Assembly: GCF_030272615.1 (NCBI RefSeq) | Contig: NC_081408.1 | Location: forward strand, 202,640,341 to 202,704,340 | DNA from: Cryptomeria japonica | Taxonomy: Eukaryota; Streptophyta; Pinopsida; Cupressales; Cupressaceae | DNA: 64,000 nt | Reading direction: 5' to 3' | Part shown: positions 1-11,950 of the stretch, piece after piece | Position numbering within the stretch: the first letter of the stretch is position 1 | How the letters are laid out: the number at the start of each line of letters is the position of its first letter | Notes under the pieces: model-generated | What the model saw: the letters and a program-made list of their open reading frames with translations, nothing else | The model's database searches: none | What the model was told of the DNA's origin: nothing | Translations under genes and position numbers: made by a program

Positions 1-1715
1 ATGATGTCATTGACATCCCTAGTAGCCCAAAGAAACAAAGAGTGGGAAAAGAGATACAACTTGAAGAACCTGTGTATTCCCCATCACAATCACCTATCCA
101 TATAGTAGATGAACAAGCAGCAGCTGAGCAACTATTGCAATTAGGAAGTCTAGGGGAAATTGCCTATACCTATGATGAAGTAGAGGAAGGAATGCTAGAA
201 GAGCTCCTAGCTGCTGAAATGAATATCACCACTAGTGAATTCAAAGGTCAAGAATGGGACCTTGAGATCAAGCAAGCCAGTGAGGATTTCTTGGCTGATG
301 ACAAGTTCATCACATCAGAAGCATTCAAGCAATTTGTGTGGAAGCAGAGCATTGATATTTACAATGCAAGGTGCAAGAAAAGGAAGGGTGAGAAGCCTCA
401 TAAAGACCCAGCTATAGTTGAAGAAGAAATAAAGCAAGAAATGGTTGAATAATTTAAGACCATCACTCCTTAGCAAGGAAGAGACATGGTGGCAAAGGCT
501 GGAGTACTTATTCTCCCCGAATGGGATATAGCAGATGCTCTAGTCCAGGAAGTAGTAAGAAAGAAGACTAAACCTATGGAGGGAGTCACTTTCAATAAAG
601 ACAATGTTGCATTAGTTATGTGGTCTTTGAAAAGAGATGAAAACAAGAAGAAAAGGGACACCTCAATGTCAAGTTACCTTGGGGGGATGATGGTGAAGAG
701 GTTGCAAACTACTGGAGTAGTGGAAGTTGCTAGCACTGTATTAGAAACTACTGAATTTAGTGTTGCAATGGTAGAAAGGGAAGCTAAGGAAAAGGTAGAT
801 CTCCAGGCTAAATTGGAGACAATTTTGAAAGCCTACTTTAATGCTCAAGAAGAGGTAAGGAGAAAAGATAGCATCATTGCTAAAATGCAGAAGCAACTAG
901 TAGGACAACATCATCATGGTGAATCCTCAACACTGATGATTTCCTCTTCTCCTACTAGACCTCCACCTACTAGCCCTATCATTGAGTTCCCACCATCTCC
1001 AGCACCTTCTAGCTCTCAAATGATTGAGATTACTCCTCAAGAGTTAGAGAATCTAAAAGAGGCCCAAGCCATATATGCAAAGAAAGATGAGGATAGAGTG
1101 AAGGCCATTGTTACTAGTTTTGCAGATACCATGAATGCCTCCTTGCTATACAATAATGTAGGTAAAATTTTGGATATATGGAATGAGCTCAGGGGAGACA
1201 AGGCCATACTGACACCTATTTTTGACAAGTAGAGACCTAGGGAGCAAGATTTAAAGTTTATGTGTGTATTTTGTGATGAAGCAAAGGCCAATCCTATCAT
1301 TAGACCCACTTCTGACATCACTAGAGATTTAGTACAATTAGCAGTAGGGGTGGATAATGTTGATAGGAAAGTTAATTTGTGCAAAAAGGAGTATACTGAT
1401 CAAGTTTTTGAGTTGCTCCCAAGAGTTTTTGCTAGCCCGGATCAATTTAAAGATAAACAAATGTGGCCTAAGGAGATAGAAGCCAAACTATCAGCAAGAA
1501 TTAAAGGAATTATTGATCTAGATGATGCTTCTTTCTTTGTTATAACAATACAAGAGATAGAGAAAATTAAGGCACATTATAGTTTTCTCAACAAAATGAG
1601 AAACTCTTGGAAACGGTTGACCAAAGCTAAGGCTAAAGTGATTAATTTCTCATGTCCGACCGATGATGTGTATAATGAGTGGACAACAAAATATGCCACT
1701 CATGATCCGGAATAG
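1..1715 (+). pseudogene. Extra retroelement ORF of unknown function, copy K1 (3' half)
   Basis: One reading frame (codons starting at positions divisible by 3) runs from the window edge to TAG TAG at 1713-1718, broken only by stops near 450, 471 and 1230. The protein is acidic and lysine-rich. It has a serine/proline linker (SSPTRPPPTSP, about 952-1010) followed by a helical, coiled-coil-like C-terminal part (about 1030-1660). It aligns over its whole length with the 3' half of ORF K at about 48250-49903, for example GVLILPEWDIA here against GVLILLEWDIA there, and MYSPSQS-type and SLKR(D/E)EN blocks in both. I recognise no catalytic motif and no known domain. By position in the other copy it is probably a downstream extra ORF of a gypsy element. 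The 5' half lies outside the window. Confidence 0.6.
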
Positions 1716-2720
1716 TAGGAGAGCGACCCTGAAAAGGTAGAAGATGTTACAACCAAATAGCCTATTGAAGAAGTTGTAGAGGCCGAAAAGAACTTGTAAC
1801 TGTTTTTGTGAAAAAGCTTTGTAACTTCTTTGTTTATTGAAAGAAATGATTGTAACAAACTCTCCTTGAGAAGTATAAAGCTTTGTGCATCCATGTTGTT
1901 ATAAATGGATACCAGGACTAGAGGGAAGGGGATCGCAAAGAATTGTAAGAAAACACGGCTGAAATTCATAGCTGAGCTTTTCTAGGTATAATGGAGAAAA
2001 TTCCAAAGTTTTTTGTAATACTTCTTTGAAGAATAATCAATATGCAGACTGTCAGCTTTTGAGTAAACTTTGTGTTGTCTTGGAGTATTCCTGCAATTTG
2101 TTTATTGTTTTCATTCTGAATAATCCAGGGTTATTTTGTTTGAATGGGGTTGCAAGGCAATTTTCAGTAGATGTGTTCGCTAGCTTTTCTCTTTAGGAGG
2201 GAAATTAAAGATGCGAGGATCATTCCTACTGGTGAATTCTTTGTAGGGTATGTTGAATCTTGATGATCATGGTTTAATTTGATATGCATAAATTCTTATA
2301 CGTGTTAGGCACATGTAAGGATTAACAGAAGTCGAGCCAATGGGATGTGTGAAGATATTTTGTTTTGGGGAGTATTGTCATAATTTTAGATGACTCTGTG
2401 GCCTTGGATATGGCACTGGTATTAATTGAAGTTGTCTATTACATGTTTTGTTGGTCACAATACTGAATATGAGTATAATTTGCATTCTTTTGTTTCAGTT
2501 GTTTTCAAGGTGATTAAATCCACTGGTTTTCTGGACTGGTTTGCTGTGGGTTTATTTTTGAAAGTGTGAATTTAGTTCACAAAGGTATACCCATCTGGAC
2601 TCTGAGCAAGTTTGAAGTGTAGAAGGTTTAATTAAACCTTGTCATATGTTGTTTTGAGAATTTCTTTATCTTTGATGCCTCTTCTGCACCGAGTTCAATC
2701 ATATTATATTAAGGATGTTA
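1716..2720 (+). other. Non-coding tail after K1, possible 3' UTR/LTR remnant
   Basis: No convincing coding frame. The first 80 bases continue the K1 frame with several stops. The rest is T-rich with TTGT-rich runs, as in plant 3' UTR or LTR sequence. No clear polypurine tract or TG..CA boundary was found, so assignment to an LTR is only a guess. Copia RT sequence of element A begins near 2720-2743. Confidence 0.35.
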
Positions 2721-3771
2721 AAGAGAATTAGATTTTGAAGACAACAACACTAAAGGTAATGTTGATAGCAATCTATACTACAAAGTAACTAATGATGACA
2801 TCTTGGTTATTGAATTTTTTGTTGATGATATAATCTTTTGAGGAGAAGATGGTTTGTGTAAATACTTTTCTAACAAAATGCAACAATAATTTTAAATGTC
2901 TATGATTGGAGAGATAAAATTCTTTTTAGGATTGCAGATTTCACAGACTAATAAAGGTATATTCCTATGTCAATCTAAGTACTTGAAGGAATTACTAAAG
3001 AAATTTGGCATGGAAAATTGTCAAGTGGTAAGAACACCTATGACTACAACTGATAAATTATCTTTGAAGGATGAATCTACACCTGTTAATCCAACTAGAT
3101 ACAAATCTATGATAGGAGGTTTACTGTATTTGACACAAACAAGACATGATATTATGAATGCAATATGTATTGTTTCAAGATTTCAGAGTAATCCTAAAGA
3201 AAATCATGAATCAACAGTGAAAAGCATTTTTTGATACCTACAAGGCACTACAAATCTTGGTTTATGGTATCCTAGAGATGAAAATTTTGACTTATGTGCA
3301 TACACAAATGCTAATTGGGCAGGAGATGTGGATGACAGAAAAAGCACCACCAACGGAGCATTTTTTCTTGGTAGCAGACTAATTTCATGGTTGAGCAAGA
3401 AACAGAGTTGTACAAGTCTATCAACAATAGAATAAGAATATGTTGCAGCCGCAACTAATTGTACACATGTATTATGGATCAAGCTAATGTTGAAGGACAT
3501 AAAGGTAAAATGCAAGGAACCTATAACTATCTACTATGATAATATGGCAGAAATTGGTATATCAAAGAACCTAGTATTTCACTCTAAGACTAAACATGTT
3601 TCTATCAAATTTAATTTTCTAAAGGAGAATGTTGAAGCAAAAGAAGTGAAATTAGTTTATGTGAATACTAAAGAGCAGATTGTAGATATTTTTACAAAGC
3701 CTTTGCCTAAGGAAACATTTGAGTATCTTAGAGAGAAACTTGGAGTCCTACCCCCACTGGTAGAGACTTAG
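2721..3771 (+). pseudogene. Copia reverse transcriptase (C-terminal part) and RNase H of element A
   Basis: RT starts with a block matching L at 54140 (NLYYKVTNDDILVIEFFVDDII); the YVDD catalytic box reads FVDD. The frame 2896-3234 carries FFLGLQISQTNKGIFLCQSKYLKELLKKFGM, here cited only as the usual copia RT region after the active site, then RYKSMIGGLLYLTQTR. RNase H follows in 3235-3771 with a frame break; its second half (3487-3771) has IYYDNMAEIGISKN, the TKHVSIKFNFL block and the typical end TKEQIVDIFTKPLPKETFEYLR. Stops at about 2841, 2889 and 3434 and frame changes show it is dead. Confidence 0.8.
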
Positions 3772-4129
3772 ACAATTGATGTTTGTCATCAACTGACAGA
3801 ATTAACAAAGAAATCTTTTATTCCGGCTTTGATGAGGAGAGTTACTTCTCAGGGGGAGTAGTTGGCATAATAAGTTGGTATTTTGTATTTGGTTTTGTAT
3901 TACTTTTCCATTTGATGTCAAAGGGGGAGAGTTTGAAGATTGATATGGAAAAAAACATTATCTTTTACTTTTGGGAGAGATTATTCCTAGGGGGAGAGAT
4001 ATTATGTTTTTTTTATTTTTGGTTAATGATCTCTTTGGGAGATTGTTGGGTTTTGATTTTTGGCATTTCTATTTTGACACTTTGATGGTTTTTCCATCTA
4101 GTGTTGCCATCAATGCCAAAGGGGGAGAT
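3772..4129 (+). promoter_or_regulatory. 3' untranslated region of element A with polypurine tract
   Basis: After the RNase H stop the sequence holds purine runs of the form GGGGGAG at about 3855, 3925 and 3990. The final AAAGGGGGAGAT (4118-4129) directly precedes the LTR and is the likely plus-strand primer. The earlier runs look like additional PPT-like tracts; the same set is found in L. Confidence 0.6.
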
Positions 4130-4178
4130 TGTTGTCATTTTGGATATGTTGATATGGTTTTGTCATTGACGTCAACAC
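4101..4178 (+). repeat. Inverted repeat bracketing the PPT and LTR start of A
   Basis: Left arm GTGTTGCCATCAATG (4101-4115) and right arm CATTGACGTCAACAC (4164-4178) pair at 13 of 15 positions, leaving the purine tract and first LTR bases in the loop. Confidence 0.55.
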
Positions 4179-5192
4179 TTGTCATTGCTTGTCAACACTT
4201 ATCAACACTTGGAGATTTTGGTTATGTTCACTGGTAAGTCGGAGACTTATACAAAGTCACCAGTATTTGGTTCACCGACAGATTATATTATTCACCGATA
4301 CTTGGAATGACTTGGAGACTACTTGGTTATGTCGAAGATATTATTCGATCACTTGTTTTTGGTGATTTGGTTAATTGTTTATTTGGGTTTGTATATTTGT
4401 TGCTATTGGCAAATAGGTCTAGGATAAGCATTGGTAGACATATCTATTCCAAATCAGCATGACACGTTATGGAGATGATTTATTATTATTGAAAAAGCAT
4501 TTAGCCGACATCATGCATCGGATATTGATTTACTTGTAATTGATTTTATTGTAATATCTTTTAGTGAGCTGATCTATTGAAATTGGTCTTATATTATGGT
4601 ATAAATGTAAGATCTCATTTTTGAGATTAAAGTGTGAATGTGGAAAAAGGATTGCAATAAGATATATGTGAAAATAAGTAGAGCTATACACGCAGACATC
4701 ATTTGAAGGTTGAAAGAAGGATTTTGTGAAGGAAATTAGAACTAAACCGATACTGAATTCATCATATGAAGATGCTATTTTATGCAGTACATTATCATTG
4801 GATCTAACCATCCAATTGTAGTTAGTGTGACTCTCATTTTGTGATTGAGCAGTGAGCTCTAAGTAGATGGCCTTTCTGCATGTACAAAATCCATATTGTA
4901 CACACATACTATCTATAGTAGTATCATTTGATTGTGGGTAAGGCTTCCCACTATGGTTTTTCCCTTTATAGGGTTTCCACATGCAAATATTTGTGTTATG
5001 TGTTGTGGATGTTATTGTCTTTCTATTTCATGCATTAATCTTTACCGGTACTGCAATTAACTATTAAGACTGTCTACTGCCATAAAGTTTTGTTTACCAG
5101 TATTAAGCATTAAGTTTTGGTTAAGTTAATTGTTGTTGAATTTATTGGACAACTGATTCACCCCCCCCCTTAGTTGTCTTCAAGACCTAACA
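4130..5192 (+). repeat. LTR of copia element A
   Basis: Starts TGTTGTCATTTTGG right after the purine tract and ends CCTAACA; 1063 bp. Near the 3' end it has the shared U5-like features of this window: paired CCC/GGG runs around 4950-4980 and GATTCACCCCCCCCC at 5156-5170. It is the same family as the LTRs of L at 50057 and 63167. Confidence 0.8.
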
Positions 5193-5760
5193 AGATCAGA
5201 ATCTAATCACCTTCTGATTTCATGCAGATGTTGCTATCGTCACTTGTTCTCTAAAATCTAATCTTCACAAGATGAGAGTGTAATCTTGCATACCATGCCC
5301 TAGGTCCTCATTTCAACCCATACAGGGCTTTGTGTAATCTACAGACCATGTCACTATCTTCTGATAAGGAAAACCCTTCTGGTTGCTCTATATACACTTC
5401 CTCTTCAAGGATTCTATTCAGAAAAGAAGACTTCACATCCATCTGATAAACCTTAAATCCCTTAAATGCTTCAAATGCAAGTAGCATATGAACATCTTCT
5501 AGTCTAGCATAGGAGAAAAGGTTTCTCCATAGTCTTCTCCCTCCTCCTGAGCATATCCCTTGCATAGAAGCCTAGCCTTGTTCCTTAAAACTATGCCTTC
5601 TTCATTTAGCTTATTCCAGAAGACCCATTTGGTACCTATGACATTTTTATGTTCTAGTCTGGGCATCAAAGACCATGTTGCATTCTTTTCTATCTGGTCT
5701 AGCTCCTCTTCCATTGCTTTAGTCCAGCCTTAATCTGTAAGAGCTTCTTTGGAAGTCTTG
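5193..5760 (-). pseudogene. Copia reverse transcriptase, N-terminal part (element C)
   Basis: The frame 5714-5499 begins MEEELDQIEKNATW and has NVIGTKWVFWNKLNEEG and KGYAQEEGEDYGETFSP, the classic start of the copia RT domain. A frameshift near 5510-5560 leads to the frame ending at 5308 with VYQMDVKSSFLN, LEEEVYIEQPEGF and KALYGLK. The YVDD box is not reached: homology to H stops just before it, at the junction with the LTR of A. Several stops and the frameshift make it non-functional. Confidence 0.8.
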
Positions 5761-7100
5761 GGTTCAAATTCAAAAATCATGCAAGAGTTCTCCTTCACTT
5801 TTCTTCTTGTGAGTATCCCTACATCTTTATCTCCTATGAATTGCTTTGGATCATGATGTAGCTTTACTTATCTAGGAATGACTCTAGCCTGATCTTCTAT
5901 CTTTTCTTCTTCTTCTTCACTTACTGCAACTTCTACTAGTATAGGAACATTGAGATCTTTACAAGTTTCTTTCTTAACTGGTTCCCAGAAGGCTATACCC
6001 GGTTCATCTTCCACTTCTTCGCTTCATGTTTCCTTAGGTTCCTCAGGGGATTCATCAACCCTGACATTGATACTTTCAACAATTCAATGAGTTCTATTGT
6101 TGTAGCACTTGAGAGCTTTTCTCTTAGTGGAATATCCTAGAAATATTCCTTCATCACATTTTACATCAAATTTGCTCCAATGCTCACCTCTCTTGATATA
6201 GCACTTACTACCAAACACTTTAAAGTAACTCACAGTGGGATTTTTCCCAGTCCAGTACTCATAAAGGGTTTTATCTTTGCCTTTCTTGATGAGTACTCAG
6301 TTCATACTATAGATTGTAGTGCTCACTGCTTCTCTCCAAAAAGTGTGAGCAACCTTTCCTTCGATCAACATTGTTCTAGCCGCTTCAACTATAGTCCTCT
6401 TATTTCTTTCTGATATGTCATTCTATTGTGGTGTCCTTGGGGCAGACAACTACCTCTTGATAAATTTATCTTCACAGTACTTGTTGAATTCATCAGAAGT
6501 GAATTCTCCTCTTTGATCAGTTCTTAGGAATTTTATCTTTCTACCACTTTCTTTCTCTACTAATGCTCTGAAAGCTTTGAAATTTCCAAATGCTTCAGAG
6601 TTATCTTTCAAGAATGTGACCCACATCATTCTTGAAAAGTCATCAGTAAGAATCATAAAATACCTATATCCCTGAATACTTCTAGTTTTCATAGGACCAC
6701 ATAAATCAGTATGCACAAGATCAAATAAATTTTCTATTGAAAAGGACTTACCTTTAAAAGTTGAGGAAGACATCTTCCCAAGTTGACATTTTCTGCTCAA
6801 GGAATTCTCAAGTTTGTTCAAAAAAGGAAATCCTCTTACCACCTTGATCTTACTGACTTTAACAATATTGTCAAAGTTCATATGAAAAATTCTCTTATGC
6901 CATATCTAATTGTCCTCAAACTTAGCCATCAGACACTGATTAATCTTGGCATTCAACTGAAAAGGTTACCTCTAGTCTGCTTACTAGTGGCAATAAGTTC
7001 ACCACTCTTCCCAATTATACTGTAGACTTTGCCTTTGAATTGTAGAATGATTCCTTTTTCATTCAACTAAGCAACACTCAACAGGTTATGCTTAAGACCT
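5761..7100 (-). pseudogene. Copia integrase and integrase-RT linker (element C)
   Basis: The frame 6881-6450 shows the GAG-pre-integrase end (CQLGKMSSSTFKGK) and the integrase core: first catalytic Asp in LVHTDLCGPM, second in FLRTDQRGEFTSDEF. The third residue, Glu, is retained in ERNKRTI (about 6385-6410). The following linker (about 5761-6350) is broken by several stops. In a live element this enzyme inserts the cDNA into host DNA. Integrity is poor, with at least one stop between the second and third catalytic residues. Confidence 0.75.
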
Positions 7101-7621
7101 TCTACCCAGTAGACATCATCTGCACTACTTTTTCCATTCAATGAGATGGATCCTTTACCTTTCACCAAGAATGGTGCATTGTTGCCAAATCTAACAACAC
7201 CTCCATTATATTCCTCCAAAGATAGAAACTTTCTCTAGTCACTAGTCATGTTGTGAGAACAACCACTATGAATTATCCACTCATTAGAGTTGTCAATGTG
7301 AGAGACAAGAGATTTCTTGTCAGACACTTCTTCCTTTATAGCTACAAATACTATGTCTTCATTTTCTTTGTCCTTTGATTCTTCATCAGTGACACCTTCA
7401 TCCACAACAACAAGACAATCTCTTCTATTTCCTCCTTTATACTTTCTAAACCTCTCAGGTTTATCTTTATTGTCATTGTTAGGAAAATTAACAGCTATAT
7501 GTCCTATCTTGTTGCAGTAAAAACATTTCAAAGGAAGTTTAGCTCTATATTTTTGGGTTCCCTTTGGAAGTATTTTATCAAGAAGAGCTTCAAACTCCAT
7601 CAGAATCTCTTCATCATCCAT
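7101..7621 (-). pseudogene. Gag zinc knuckle and aspartic protease region (element C)
   Basis: A 128-codon frame. Residues 33-46 form CFYCNKIGHIAVNF, a CCHC zinc knuckle whose last Cys is Phe. Near the C-terminus the protease signature that reads WIIDSGCSHHMT in element H reads WIIHSGCSHNMT, so the catalytic Asp is His (7268-7270). Both changes predict loss of function. Upstream of 7235 the GAG-pre-integrase part continues with stops. Confidence 0.75.
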
Positions 7622-8314
7622 ATCTCTACATTGTCTGGACTCATAACTGGTACTAGTTTCTTTTCCTTTTCTGGATGGTGTAGCATATGCTCTAAAGGTT
7701 GACTTAGTCTTCTGAACACTACCTTAATAGCTATTCAACTCATATGTAGTCAACTTTGCAATGATAGAGTCTAAGGATACCTTGGTTTTATCAATAGACC
7801 TTAGTTCTTGGATAGCAACAACTTTGATTCCATAGATCAGTAGCAATGATCTCATGACTTTACTAATAATGGTGGCTTCCTCAATCGTTCCACCAACACT
7901 TTTGATATCTCCAACCATAGTCTTAATCCTAATGCCATATTGTTGAATGGTCTCACCTTCAACCATCCTCATATCCTCAAATTTACCTCTAAGGCTCTCT
8001 TCCTTAGCTTGCTTTACATGCTCATCTCCACCATAAATGTTTTCTAGTGCATCCCATAAATCCTTAGGTGTGTCCTTGTCTTGTACATTAGTAAACTCAA
8101 TATCTAATAGGATACTAATAAGAGCTTCCATGACTTGCCCATTTTCCTGGATCTCTCTCTTTTGATCATTAGTCAGAGTGCCAGTGGGAGTCACATAGGC
8201 ATTCTCAACATAGCTCTAGTGTTGAGCACCCATATTTTTGATGTAAATATTCATTCTGTCCTTCCATATGTTGAAGTTATCTCTATTAAACTTAGGACCT
8301 TCCCTCTTCATCAT
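7622..8314 (-). pseudogene. Copia gag (element C)
   Basis: The start is ATG at 8314 (MMKREGPKFNRDNF). One TAG replaces the Trp of the HWSYVEN block seen in H. The long frame 8194-7724 carries the plant copia gag (UBN2-like) pattern: DLWDALENIYGGDEHVKQAK, SLRGKFEDMRM, IQQYGIRIKTMVGDI and VMRSLLLIYG. It would build the virus-like particle. A further stop at about 7724 separates this frame from the zinc-knuckle frame. Confidence 0.75.
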
Positions 8315-8371
8315 TACAATAGGATCTTTTACCTCAAGCAGTTAAGCTTATATCACCTAGGACCTGGAGTT

Positions 8372-8385
8372 GTTCTGATACCAAT
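8372..8385 (-). promoter_or_regulatory. Primer binding site of element C
   Basis: Minus strand ATTGGTATCAGAAC, complementary to the 3' end of initiator tRNA-Met with one change from ATTGGTATCAGAGC. It lies immediately next to the LTR end. Confidence 0.75.
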
Positions 8386-9795
8386 TAATGAATAATGATG
8401 AGCAACAGATACCCTAACTAGTACTAAGAAGGGGGCATGAATCAATACAGGCAAAAACTTTCTCCACACCTTATCAAGTTAAAACAATATCAACTGATTG
8501 TCATCATTACTAAACTTAACCATGGGAATACCAGCTAAACACAGTAAGACATCAGACAACATATACTAATAAGCCTGAATACTTCAACTAAATTCAATAC
8601 TTGATAACAACTTCACCCATAAACATATGCATGTGGTTTACCAGTAATACCATAACCTAATAACTCTGGATGCATAATTTTTCAATGAAATTATACATAC
8701 ACATCACATGAAAAATGTATAACACATAACACATAGATTTTTTATGTGGAAACCCCAAATGGAAAAAAAGCTCGGCGGGAATGAATACCCACAAGATTGT
8801 TTTTGAACACTTTTGAAGCTCGCTCTATTAGGAGCCTAGTCCGCTTAAAGACTTTACAATAAGGTTCTATTAGGAACCAATCCTGTTAGAGATCACCCAG
8901 TTAAGGGATGGCTATATACCCTGTTAAAGGTTGAAACCTTGTTAAAGGTTACCTCTCTAGAGGATTTGAAGAACTCAATGATCTTGAGTCACCTGGTTAA
9001 AGGTTTTACAATAAGCCTATTAAAGCTACTCGGTAAAGATATTTTCCAACTATTGAAATGATTAGAAGACAACAGGTAAAACTTCTGATCTAATAAGAAC
9101 ACTACATGACAAGGCAGTTCCTTTTTAGTTCCTCTACTCTATAATCACACTCTGTAGTTCTCCACATACTAGTTTGGCAAGTAACTCATCACTTGGATAC
9201 ACACACAAGTTTTTCCAACAAATTTTCAATAACAAACATCATCGACCTTATAGACAACCGTTAGGTCGGTAGTATAAACCCTAAACCCTAAGCATCTTAG
9301 GTTTACAATACAGGCAATTCAATCTTGACCATCCAAACACATTGCATAGAGTATTATGATTTCAAACAAATCACAAAACAATTTGCATCGTTCATTCTTC
9401 ACCGCACATGGGAATCATTAACCCATCACACACTTTTCTCATACCGCCCAGAAGAATGATCATTCTTGAGGTAGACTTTAAACATAGTCAATCTTCTCAT
9501 GCAAGATCCTCAAGGAAATCCTTCACGTGCACAAGGCTAACATGGCACCTTGATCTCACTCATATCTCTTAGCTAACTCATCACAAAGTATCATCAGTTG
9601 CATTGCACAAGTTGGATCACCAAACCAATAACCCTAGAGTTGAGGTTGTCAACCGATAGTCACACTTAGTGAAACCCTGAAACTAGTTCACTACATGTCC
9701 TCATACCTCTTCATACTAGTTCACTTGAACCTATTGACATCAATGACAACATATATTATCATCATATCAACATGTCAGTTCATCATATGCCAACA
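8386..9795 (-). repeat. LTR of copia element C (possibly shared with H)
   Basis: On the minus strand it starts TGTTGGCATATGATG (9795) and ends CATTA (8386; expected CATCA), 1410 bp. Same family as the H LTR at 32868-34350. Two telomere-like CCCTAA units near 9280-9296 are part of the LTR. The minus-strand TCTATAAGG at about 9248-9256 is a possible TATA box. Confidence 0.75.
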
Positions 9796-9797
9796 AT

Positions 9798-10245
9798 ATC
9801 GAATAGATCTAATCTCTCAGCCAGAGATAAAGGACAAAAAAATGCAATGGCTACTTAAAAAAACAAAGGCCAGACCTCCCTAGTTAGGAGTTATCCTCTA
9901 AAAGACATTGACCTGACCACAACCGATGTGGACTTGTAGACAAAAGTGAAGATTAATTCTACAAGAAGGTATCTTAATACAAATCCCAAAGGTAAGGGGA
10001 AGATGGGAGAAGAAAACTTCACTGGAGGCAGAAAGATGAGGAAGTAGCAAAGGAGACCCTCCACTGGCAAAGGGCAAAGAAATGCTACCACCCATAGGGG
10101 GAAGCAAGTATGGGAGAAGAAGAAGAGATCAGATGGAAGAGCTACTCAGAACGGACAACCAAGGGTCCGTTCTCAAAAAAGAAAAGATGGAGATGCAAAA
10201 CCGGCAAGATCCTCTCATGCATGGCAGAACAAATATGTAAGTCAT
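9798..10245 (+). other. Degraded 5' internal sequence of element G
   Basis: Purine-rich sequence leading into the zinc-knuckle frame. No continuous long frame; it probably represents the decayed N-terminal part of gag. No LTR or PBS is visible at the left edge. Confidence 0.35.
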
Positions 10246-10881
10246 ATGTCATCTTTTACTGGTTATTGTCTTACATGTAATGTTTATGGCCATAAGGAAA
10301 GGGAGTGTAGAATGAGATCTAGAAAGGATAATGTAGGATCTCATAGAAATTATGCTTATGGGAAGGATGTATCCAGAAGAAGACACATGCATGTTCCTTC
10401 TCCCGGTTATGCAAAGATTATGTGTCATAACTACAATGGATCTGGCCATAGAGAGGTTGAGTGCAGGAAGAGGAACTTGTAGTCACATGGAGGCCAATAA
10501 AATGGCCATGCTCTACAGAAAAGTGAAAATAGAGAATATGGAAAGCAAAGACCTGCATGGAACAAGATGAGTGGTGTTCCTACTCCAGCAAGGTATCCAA
10601 GGAGACTAGGTGATGATTGTAATGACATGAGAAGAGGAAGAAGAGCGGACTGGTACATTAGAAGGTTCCCTTTTCATGAGGTTAGTATGGATGTTGTGTG
10701 CCACTATAGCACTATTTCCAGTTGTAATGCAGAGACTAGAAAAGAAAGGGCCCATCAACAAGTGAAGGCAAACTCTGCTCCCAAGTCCAAAACTGGGGAG
10801 AAGAATAAGATTAAGGAGGTATGGAGGAAAAGGACCATGGTTTGGTACTGTGCATTCAATGCACTAGTTATATCATCCTAA
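10246..10881 (+). pseudogene. Gag remnant with zinc knuckles (element G)
   Basis: The frame 10246-10482 has one complete CCHC knuckle (CLTCNVYGHKEREC) and a second in which the second Cys is Tyr (CHNYNGSGHREVEC). Basic stretches (KRRR-like) surround them, as in nucleocapsid regions. Stops at 10480 and 10498 and a frame change lead into 10567-10881, a basic, serine/lysine-rich segment. No protease, RT, RNase H or integrase motif follows, so the element would have depended on enzymes from others. Confidence 0.55.
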
Positions 10882-11950
10882 GGACTAAAGGAGATGCAGG
10901 ATCTTAAGGGGAGTGACACATTGAATTTATCATTCACCCCCTCAGTAATGAAGGCAACATGTAAAACCATGTTGTTGCCACCATAAAGGAAGAAGATGAC
11001 AAGAATGTGCAAGAGTTTCCTTGGCTACACACCTATAGATCAATGATGGATCACTACTACATGATTCAATGAGTAAAGGTTAACAATTGTATTAGGTGTT
11101 AACCGGTATGTGCAGGATGTTACTGGCATGAATGCAAAACAGGTTATGTAAGACAATGAAGTTGGAAATCATTGCAATAACCTTGATAGCAGGGAATATT
11201 GAGTTTATGTCTTAGGTGGTATTGGAAACACCTTGAATGACATATGTTTACTCCATGGCTGATCATGCAGGCTTGCATGCTTTTGGGCTAACCATTTTTT
11301 ATTCTTGGCATGATGATAACATTGTCTGGCATTGTGTAAGTCCAAGATCATGTCATAAGTTGTGGCACAATGTAATTGAAGGATCATCTAATGATCACAC
11401 ATACATAGCTCAACCAGTATATGGTGAAGAATGGAGTTCTAGTATTGTACCTAACCAGAGATGAGGACTTGAGATGTATGACTCAAGGGGAGTTCAAGTG
11501 CTCATCATAAAGAGTCTCATAATGAAGAGTTGGTTTGTTTGAACTTGGAAGGATACTGACTACCTATATTGTAGGAGATGGAAATTGCAGAGGTGTTGAA
11601 GGTTGACCGACGGGTGAGAAGTATTCACTAACACATCAGCAATTGGTATCAGTCTTTTTGAAAATTGAGTTCCAATAGCATTAAACTTGCATACTCAACT
11701 GGTGTCAGTTGATGGTTATGTTCCTCACCTAAAGTGTTGTGACTTGAGAAGATGTAACAATCGGTGATAAGATAATAAGTGGCATCAAAGGAAGTGTTAC
11801 ATCCAAGGAAGACAAAGGGGGAGAAAGCATTCTATCAGTGATTGGTACATACAAAGAGAAATAATATCCTGACAGTGCCCTTTGTCATTGTGTCAAAGGG
11901 GGAGAAGAATTATGGAGTATGTCAGATACTACATATGTTGACATCAATGC
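10882..11950 (+). other. Non-coding 3' internal region of G
   Basis: No supported coding frame. Contains two GGGGGAGA purine tracts at about 11817 and 11899, resembling the real PPT at 11951-11963. The rest shows nothing I recognise. Confidence 0.5.

Larger units (their letters stand above)
2721..5192 (+). mobile_element. Ty1/copia element A, 5'-truncated
   Basis: Contains the C-terminal half of reverse transcriptase, RNase H, an untranslated region with several purine tracts, and one LTR. It is closely related to element L (50057-64000): RT, RNase H, tail and LTR are collinear. The 5' LTR, gag, protease and integrase are missing; the join to the K1 tail near 2720 is abrupt. The right end (CCTAACA at 5186-5192) abuts the RT of element C in opposite orientation, so A appears to have landed inside C. 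Confidence 0.75.
5193..9795 (-). mobile_element. Ty1/copia element C, 3'-truncated
   Basis: Reads right to left: LTR (9795 to 8386), primer binding site, gag, zinc knuckle, protease, integrase and the first half of RT. It ends abruptly at 5193 where the LTR of A begins. It is the same family as H (28405-34350), domain for domain. RNase H and its own 3' LTR are missing from the window. Confidence 0.75.

Noticed and set aside
9278-9297. Telomere-like CCCTAAACCCTAA
   Set aside because: Only about two units, and the same short run recurs at about 33748-33762 in the related LTR; it is part of the LTR, not a telomere tract.
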